In this document: piece by piece, positions 59,889 to 64,000 of the stretch
Layout of the letters: every line of letters starts with the position of its first letter
Numbering within the stretch: the first letter of the stretch is position 1
DNA from: an uncultured Collinsella sp.
Lineage (GTDB): Bacteria; Actinomycetota; Coriobacteriia; Coriobacteriales; Coriobacteriaceae
Assembly (NCBI GenBank): GCA_900545055.1
Contig: UQXP01000004.1
Coordinates: forward strand, 11,023-75,022
Length of the DNA stretch: 64,000 nt
Direction of reading: 5' to 3'
Notes under the pieces: model-generated
Database searches by the model: none
The model's input: the letters and a program-made list of their open reading frames with translations, nothing else
What the model was told of the DNA's origin: nothing
Position numbers and translations under genes: made by a program

Positions 59889-61629
59889 TTACGAGCGCTT
59901 GCGGCTCACCACGGCGCCCGCGGCGATGGCGGCTGTTCCTGCAAGGGCGGTTGCCACGATGGCCGCACCCGAGGTGTCGCCGGTTGCCGCGAGCTTGCCG
60001 GTGGTCTTGGCTCCCGTGGCTGCAACTGCAACGGTCCTGCTTGTCTTCGTGCCCTCGGACTTGGAACCCTCGGGCTTGGTCTCGCCGGGCTTTTCCTCGG
60101 GTTTGATCTCCTCGGGAGGCACGATGACCGTGCTCTTGGCGACAGCGGCGTCATAGGGGGAGTCGATCGTGGCGTCGCCCGTGCCGATGGTTTGACCTGC
60201 CTCGTAGGAGATGCTGGGGCCGTACTCTTCTTCGTGGCGATAGTTAATGATCTTGCCGCCTGCGGGCGTCTGGATGGGAGTGCCTTCAATCTCGATGGTA
60301 CCGATCGCCTTGCCGTCCTCGCTTATGGCAAGAGCGAAGATTGCCGCCGTGTCTCCCTCGGCCGTGAGCTTGCTGCGGACGATTGAGATACTCGCGGGCG
60401 TGATGCCCTCGTAGGTCTGGGCGAAGATACCGATGTTCAGACCCCTAGGCTCAGGGATGGTCTCGCCGCCTTGGTCGTTGCTGTAGTGATCGGGGCCATC
60501 GCCACCGGTCTCGACATAGCGGGCTATAGCCTTAACAACGGAGTCGCTGATGTAGATGTGGCCGCCAGCGACGTTTGGCTGGTGGTTTCTGGTAGAGATT
60601 GCAACCGAGAATTTGCCTTCCGCGAACGCGTCCACGATGGAACCATTCTTGATGACGATGTCGTCCCCGTCAGTGATGAGGGCGATGGCCTGGCCGCCGC
60701 TCGCGCTTGTGCGGACCGTCACGGTCGCGTGATTGAGCGTAACGCCCTTGTAGGCATAGACACCATATTCAACACCGCTTGCGTCAAGGGAGGCGTTCGT
60801 GACCGCGAGACTGCCCTCAGTGTCGACGGCAAGATCTCCCTCGGAGTTCGCCTTGACCTGGCTACCGCCCGAGATGTTAATGCCGCCGTCAGCCCAAATC
60901 GCCGCTTCTTCTATCGAGCTTGCTTCTACCTTGCCGCCGCCTTTGATGATCAGGTCACTGCCCGCGGCGATGCCGTAACCTTCGCCTCCTTTAGCGATCA
61001 CTGTGCCAGAGGAATCGAGAGTGGTCTTGCCCTTGGATTGGATGCCTTCGGTACCGCCCGTTGCATTCACGGTGCCCGAGCCCGTGATAGAGAGATTGTC
61101 CTTTGCCTCAATTCCGTCGGAAGCAGTGCTTGTGGTGTTCACAGTGCCTGGGCCGGAAATGGAGAGGTCGCCCGTGGATTTAACTGCATCGGCCTCGGCT
61201 GTCACATTGAGCTCATCCGTGCTATTCGAGCTCGTTATGTTCAACTCTGCTTTCTGGCTAGTGCCATCCTGCGCTTTGATGGCGGCTCCGGTGTAATCGG
61301 GCTCGGTTTTCACGGTGTTCTTGCCCTCGTACGCAATGTTGAGCTTGCCTGCAGCATTGATCGCACCGCCGTCATAGCCGTTGAGCTTCATATCGTTGGC
61401 GCCGTCCCAGGCCCAGGTGCCGGCGGCGTCTCCCGCGGGCCCCGAGCGAGACGCTCGGCATGAGCAGCGAGCTCACCGTGAGCGCGCATACGGCGCCTAC
61501 AACGATGCGGCGTGTCACGCGGCGCCAGCTGCCGTGTGCGAGCAGCGTGCGACGGCGCACGTCGGGCTCGACAAAATGGGCTCCAGAGGTTTTGTCATTG
61601 CGCTTGGGGGTCGTGAACAAGGCTGCCAT
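59889..61629 (-). pseudogene. LAATG surface protein, paralogue 3, frame-broken after the signal peptide
   Basis: The start MAALFTTPKRND (ATG 61629, GGGAG upstream) and signal peptide match paralogue 2 through MPSVSL, then the frame shifts and stops at 61372. The rest continues in a second frame (59889-61391, 500 residues) with GTWAWDGANDMKLNGYDGG, beta-helix-like repeats, a Glu/Lys/Pro stalk, LAATG, and SRKRS. Comparison shows about 44 bases lost near 61440, which held the AAEWV...GN segment of the relatives. The mature part remains intact, so the break is recent, or reversible, or a sequencing fault. Confidence 0.78.
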
Positions 61630-61768
61630 GGTTACTCCCATCCTCATAGGGCCTATGCGATTAAGCCCAGCATATCTGCAGGATGTAGCCGGCGGTAGTG
61701 CCGTTTGGAGGGCAAAATGTCCAAAATTTGGGAAGCAATATATCGCGCGCCCGTGCTCTGCCCGTCTT

Positions 61769-61810
61769 TAAAAGAAAAGCGCGGAGCCGCTCGTTGCGAC
61801 TTCGCGCTTT
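61769..61810 (-). terminator. Terminator of the NCS2 permease gene
   Basis: On the minus strand GCGCGAAGTCGC pairs with GCGGCTCCGCGC around a five-base loop, followed by TTTTCTTTT. Confidence 0.85.
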
Positions 61811-61836
61811 GGTGTTCTGCTTTGGCAGCTTTGCCG

Positions 61837-63150
61837 CTACGCTACAAAGAAGTAGACGAGGAAGGCGAGGGCTGCGATCCACATGAGCGGCTTGATCTTG
61901 GAGGCCTCGCCCTTAAAGAGCGCGACGATCACGTAGGCGATAAAGCCCAGACCAATGCCGGCAGAGATGGAGTAGGTAAAGGGCACGCCGGCGACAATCA
62001 TGAACGCCGGGAAACCCTGCGACACGTCGGACCAGTCGATCTCGGAGGCCTCGCTCATCATGAGGTAGCCGACGTAGACCAGAGCACCGCAGGTGGCGGC
62101 GCTGGAAACGATGGTGACGATGGGGGAGAAGAACGCGGCGAGAATGAACAGCACGCCGGTGGTGACGGAGGTGAGGCCCGTGCGGCCACCGTCGGCGGCG
62201 CCGGAAGTGGACTCGACGAAGGTGGTGATGGAGGAGACGCCCATAAAGCCACCGGCAGCAGCGGCCACGGAGTCGACGACCAAGATGGGACGGATGTCCT
62301 CGACATTGCCGTCCTCGGTCAAGAACTCGCCCTGCTTAGCGACGGCCATCGCGGTGCCCATGGTGTCGAAGAAGTCACTCATGAGCAGCGAGAAGGCAAC
62401 GACGAGCAGCATCGGGTCGGTCAGAACCTTCACGATGGCCATGTTGCCGTCGGCGGTGCTGGCAAACGGGGCGCCAAAGGTCGAGAAGTTGAGCGGGGCG
62501 ATAAGGCCCTCGGGGGCGTGGGTGACGCCCAGCGGGATACCGGCGATAACGGCGACGATGATGCCGATGAGCAGCGAGCCCGGCACGTTGCGGGAAGCCA
62601 GGGCAACCGTCACGACGATGGAGATGATGCCGACGATAAAGGTGGGGGAGGCGATGTCGCCCAGGCCGACGAGCGTACCGGCGCCAGCGGTGATGATGCC
62701 GGCGTCGCACAGGCCGATCATGGCGATAAACAGGCCCAAGCCAACCGAGATGGCGTGGCGTAGGACCACGGGGATGGCGTCCATGATGGCCTCGCGCAGG
62801 CCGCAAAGGACGAGCAGCAAGATGACGATACCCTCGAGGAAGATAACGCTCATGGCCACGTGCCAGTCACCGCCGCACATGGTGGTGGCGATGCCCGCGA
62901 TCATGGCGTTGATGCCCAGGCCCGAAGCGCAGGCGAGCGGGCGGTTGGCGAAGATGCCCATGCAGATGGTCATGATGCCGGCGCCCAGGCAGGTGGCGCA
63001 GGCGAGTGCTCCCGCATCGATGCCGGCGCCCGAGAGCACTGCGGGGTTGACGGCGATGATGTAGGCCATCGCCAGGAATGTTGTCAGTCCAGCGCGAAGT
63101 TCGGTCCCGATTGTGGACTTGCGCTCACTGACGTGAAAAAGTTCGTCCAT
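61837..63150 (-). CDS. NCS2-family purine permease (AzgA/PbuG type)
   Basis: 437 residues, about 13 membrane helices. ELRAGLTTFLAMAYIIAVNPAVLS is the AzgA-type start; ASGLGINAMIAG (about residue 75), FFDTMGTAMAVAKQ (about 268) and FVESTSGAADGGRTGLTS (about 318) are the conserved blocks. AzgA-type proteins import adenine, guanine or hypoxanthine. ATG 63150 has GGAAAGGG upstream. No purine riboswitch was recognised in the leader. Confidence 0.93.
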   Translation of the reverse strand: MDELFHVSERKSTIGTELRAGLTTFLAMAYIIAVNPAVLSGAGIDAGALACATCLGAGIMTICMGIFANRPLACASGLGINAMIAGIATTMCGGDWHVAMSVIFLEGIVILLLVLCGLREAIMDAIPVVLRHAISVGLGLFIAMIGLCDAGIITAGAGTLVGLGDIASPTFIVGIISIVVTVALASRNVPGSLLIGIIVAVIAGIPLGVTHAPEGLIAPLNFSTFGAPFASTADGNMAIVKVLTDPMLLVVAFSLLMSDFFDTMGTAMAVAKQGEFLTEDGNVEDIRPILVVDSVAAAAGGFMGVSSITTFVESTSGAADGGRTGLTSVTTGVLFILAAFFSPIVTIVSSAATCGALVYVGYLMMSEASEIDWSDVSQGFPAFMIVAGVPFTYSISAGIGLGFIAYVIVALFKGEASKIKPLMWIAALAFLVYFFVA

Positions 63151-63343
63151 GCATACCCTTTCCTTGTTCGGCCCCGAGTTTAGGCCGATTGACACGAACT
63201 CATTCACTATATCGCCTTTACAACCTTGCTGTTCCTCACATGTTGATGTTCGGCGCTTTGTAGCGGACGGGCGGTATTTTCCGTATGAAAATGTGTGGGT
63301 ACCGTATACTTAAGCAGTTACAACGACCCCTATGGAGGAACGT

Positions 63344-63763
63344 ATGATTAAAGAGCTCTGCCACGACGAGGCCATTCTGTCCCAGCGTTGCGAGGTCGCG
63401 ACCGTCGAGGACGAGTCGGTGGCACAGGACCTGATCGATACCATCAAGTCGCTCGACGATGCCGGCTGCCTTGCCGCCAACCAGATCGGCGTCACCAAGA
63501 AGGTCTGTGTCTACCTGGACGATGCCGGCGAGCCCCACGTGCTCTATAACCCCCGTCTGGTGTTTGGTCTGGGTGCCAGCAAGATGGAGGAGAGCTGCCT
63601 GACGCACGAGGAGATCACCAAGTCCACGCGCTACATCAAGTGCAAGGTCGCTTATGACGTAATCGTCGACGGCAAGATGCGCGAGCGCAAGCAGAACTTT
63701 GTGGGCTTCGAGGCGCAGATGATTCAACACATGATTGATCACTGCTTAGGCAAACTCGTCTAG
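63344..63763 (+). CDS. Peptide-deformylase-like protein with altered metal motif
   Basis: 139 residues, close to a deformylase without extension. DAGCLAANQIGV matches motif 1 (GxGLAAxQ), EESCLTHEE matches motif 2 (EGCLS) with its metal Cys, and QMIQHMIDHCLG matches motif 3 (QHExDHLxG). The catalytic Glu of HExxH is Met here, while both metal His remain. It may bind metal without deformylating. TGGAGGAA precedes ATG 63344. A housekeeping def may be elsewhere. Confidence 0.82.
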   Translation: MIKELCHDEAILSQRCEVATVEDESVAQDLIDTIKSLDDAGCLAANQIGVTKKVCVYLDDAGEPHVLYNPRLVFGLGASKMEESCLTHEEITKSTRYIKCKVAYDVIVDGKMRERKQNFVGFEAQMIQHMIDHCLGKLV

Positions 63764-63798
63764 AGCGGTTCAATTGGGGACCGAATTTGCGGTCTTTG

Positions 63799-63836
63799 AG
63801 CCCGGGTATGACGTTGTTGTCATGTCCGGGCTTTTG
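63799..63836 (+). terminator. Terminator after the deformylase-like gene
   Basis: AGCCCGGGTATGAC pairs with GTCATGTCCGGGCT and is followed by TTT. One G-T mismatch in the stem. Confidence 0.85.
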
Positions 63837-63859
63837 TGTTTAGCGCCTTTTTGTTTGGT

Positions 63860-63865
63860 GACAAT
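63860..63865 (+). promoter_or_regulatory. Probable -10 element of the choloylglycine hydrolase gene
   Basis: GACAAT 34 bases before the ATG, with TTTGTT-type sequence upstream. Confidence 0.35.
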
Positions 63866-63898
63866 GAACTTAGCGAGAACGTGAAGCTAGGAGGCGCT

Positions 63899-64000
63899 AT
63901 GTGTACGAGTATTCGATTTACCGATAATTCTGGCCACATGTATATGGGCCGCAACCTCGACTGGAGCTTTGACTACGGCCAACAGGTTCGCGTGATGCCG
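63899..64000 (+). CDS. Choloylglycine hydrolase / linear amide hydrolase, 5' end only
   Basis: 34 residues are in the window: MCTSIRFTDNSG, then MYMGRNLDWSFDYG. Cys2 after a Met that is removed is the Ntn nucleophile, and the Arg and Asp of GRNLDW fit the active site of bile salt hydrolases and penicillin V acylases. AGGAGG lies 5 bases before ATG. Bile salt hydrolase is likely in a gut Actinobacterium, but the part needed to separate it from acylase or amidase is outside the window. Confidence 0.82.
   Translation, partial: MCTSIRFTDNSGHMYMGRNLDWSFDYGQQVRVMP

Noticed and set aside
61705..62763. 352-residue Gly/Asp/His-rich plus-strand frame over the NCS2 permease
   Set aside because: Low-complexity shadow of the membrane protein; no ribosome site.

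Overview
The window reads as ordinary chromosome of a high-GC Gram-positive gut bacterium, most likely a Collinsella-type member of the Coriobacteriia. This is inferred from high-GC coding sequence with clear AAGGAG-type ribosome sites, surface proteins ending in a LAATG sorting motif, free-living metabolic and sensory genes, and the first codons of a bile-salt-hydrolase-type enzyme at the right edge. No rRNA, tRNA, phage, plasmid, intact insertion sequence or CRISPR array was seen.

Layout. 1-6646: end of an MFS transporter, a membrane protein of unknown function, and RNA and metabolic genes (dihydrouridine synthase, glutaredoxin, an HTH/zinc-ribbon/TipAS regulator, TrmO, a MalY/PatB aminotransferase). 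6791-13248: two sensory systems built from the same parts, a solute-binding lipoprotein plus separate hybrid kinase, and a fused BvgS-like hybrid kinase. 13440-17581: potassium channel, LOG protein, ClC channel, flavodoxin/ferredoxin protein and a DMT transporter. 18032-20012: a YtrA-type GntR/ABC operon with a visible operator. 20228-31192: RF3, a VUT transporter, SDR, uracil-DNA glycosylase, a LysR/EamA divergent pair, MATE, RlmA- and RsmJ-like methyltransferases and small proteins. 31446-38327: a ribosomal-protection-like GTPase, then two 372-residue AAA+/winged-helix paralogues flanking a UvrA-like ABC protein. 38428-47163: TrmL, a COG0523 GTPase, an ArsC-fold protein without its cysteine, a flavoprotein, two large GGDEF/EAL proteins and a patatin. 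47265-49300: a thiamine salvage operon under a TPP riboswitch. 49397-52381: HAD phosphatase, LysR and LuxR regulators. 52525-63150: three related LAATG surface proteins (the third frame-broken), a MetE-like enzyme, UraA, an esterase and a purine-type NCS2 permease. 63344-64000: a peptide-deformylase-like protein with an altered active site and the start of a choloylglycine hydrolase.

The intergenic DNA is unusually rich in palindromes: five copies of a 31-33 bp perfect or near-perfect hairpin with a TGTGACAAAGGG arm, several other GGGGAC-core repeats, two copies of a 184-185 bp element with long inverted ends, and a separate ~170 bp imperfect palindrome.

The best candidate for an undescribed system is 33444-38433. 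Two AAA+/winged-helix paralogues, one translationally coupled to a UvrA-like protein, are each preceded by AT-rich direct repeats with an exact 10-bp period. The repeat sequences differ (GGTATAA and GTTAA), and the cassettes are bracketed by the hairpin repeat.
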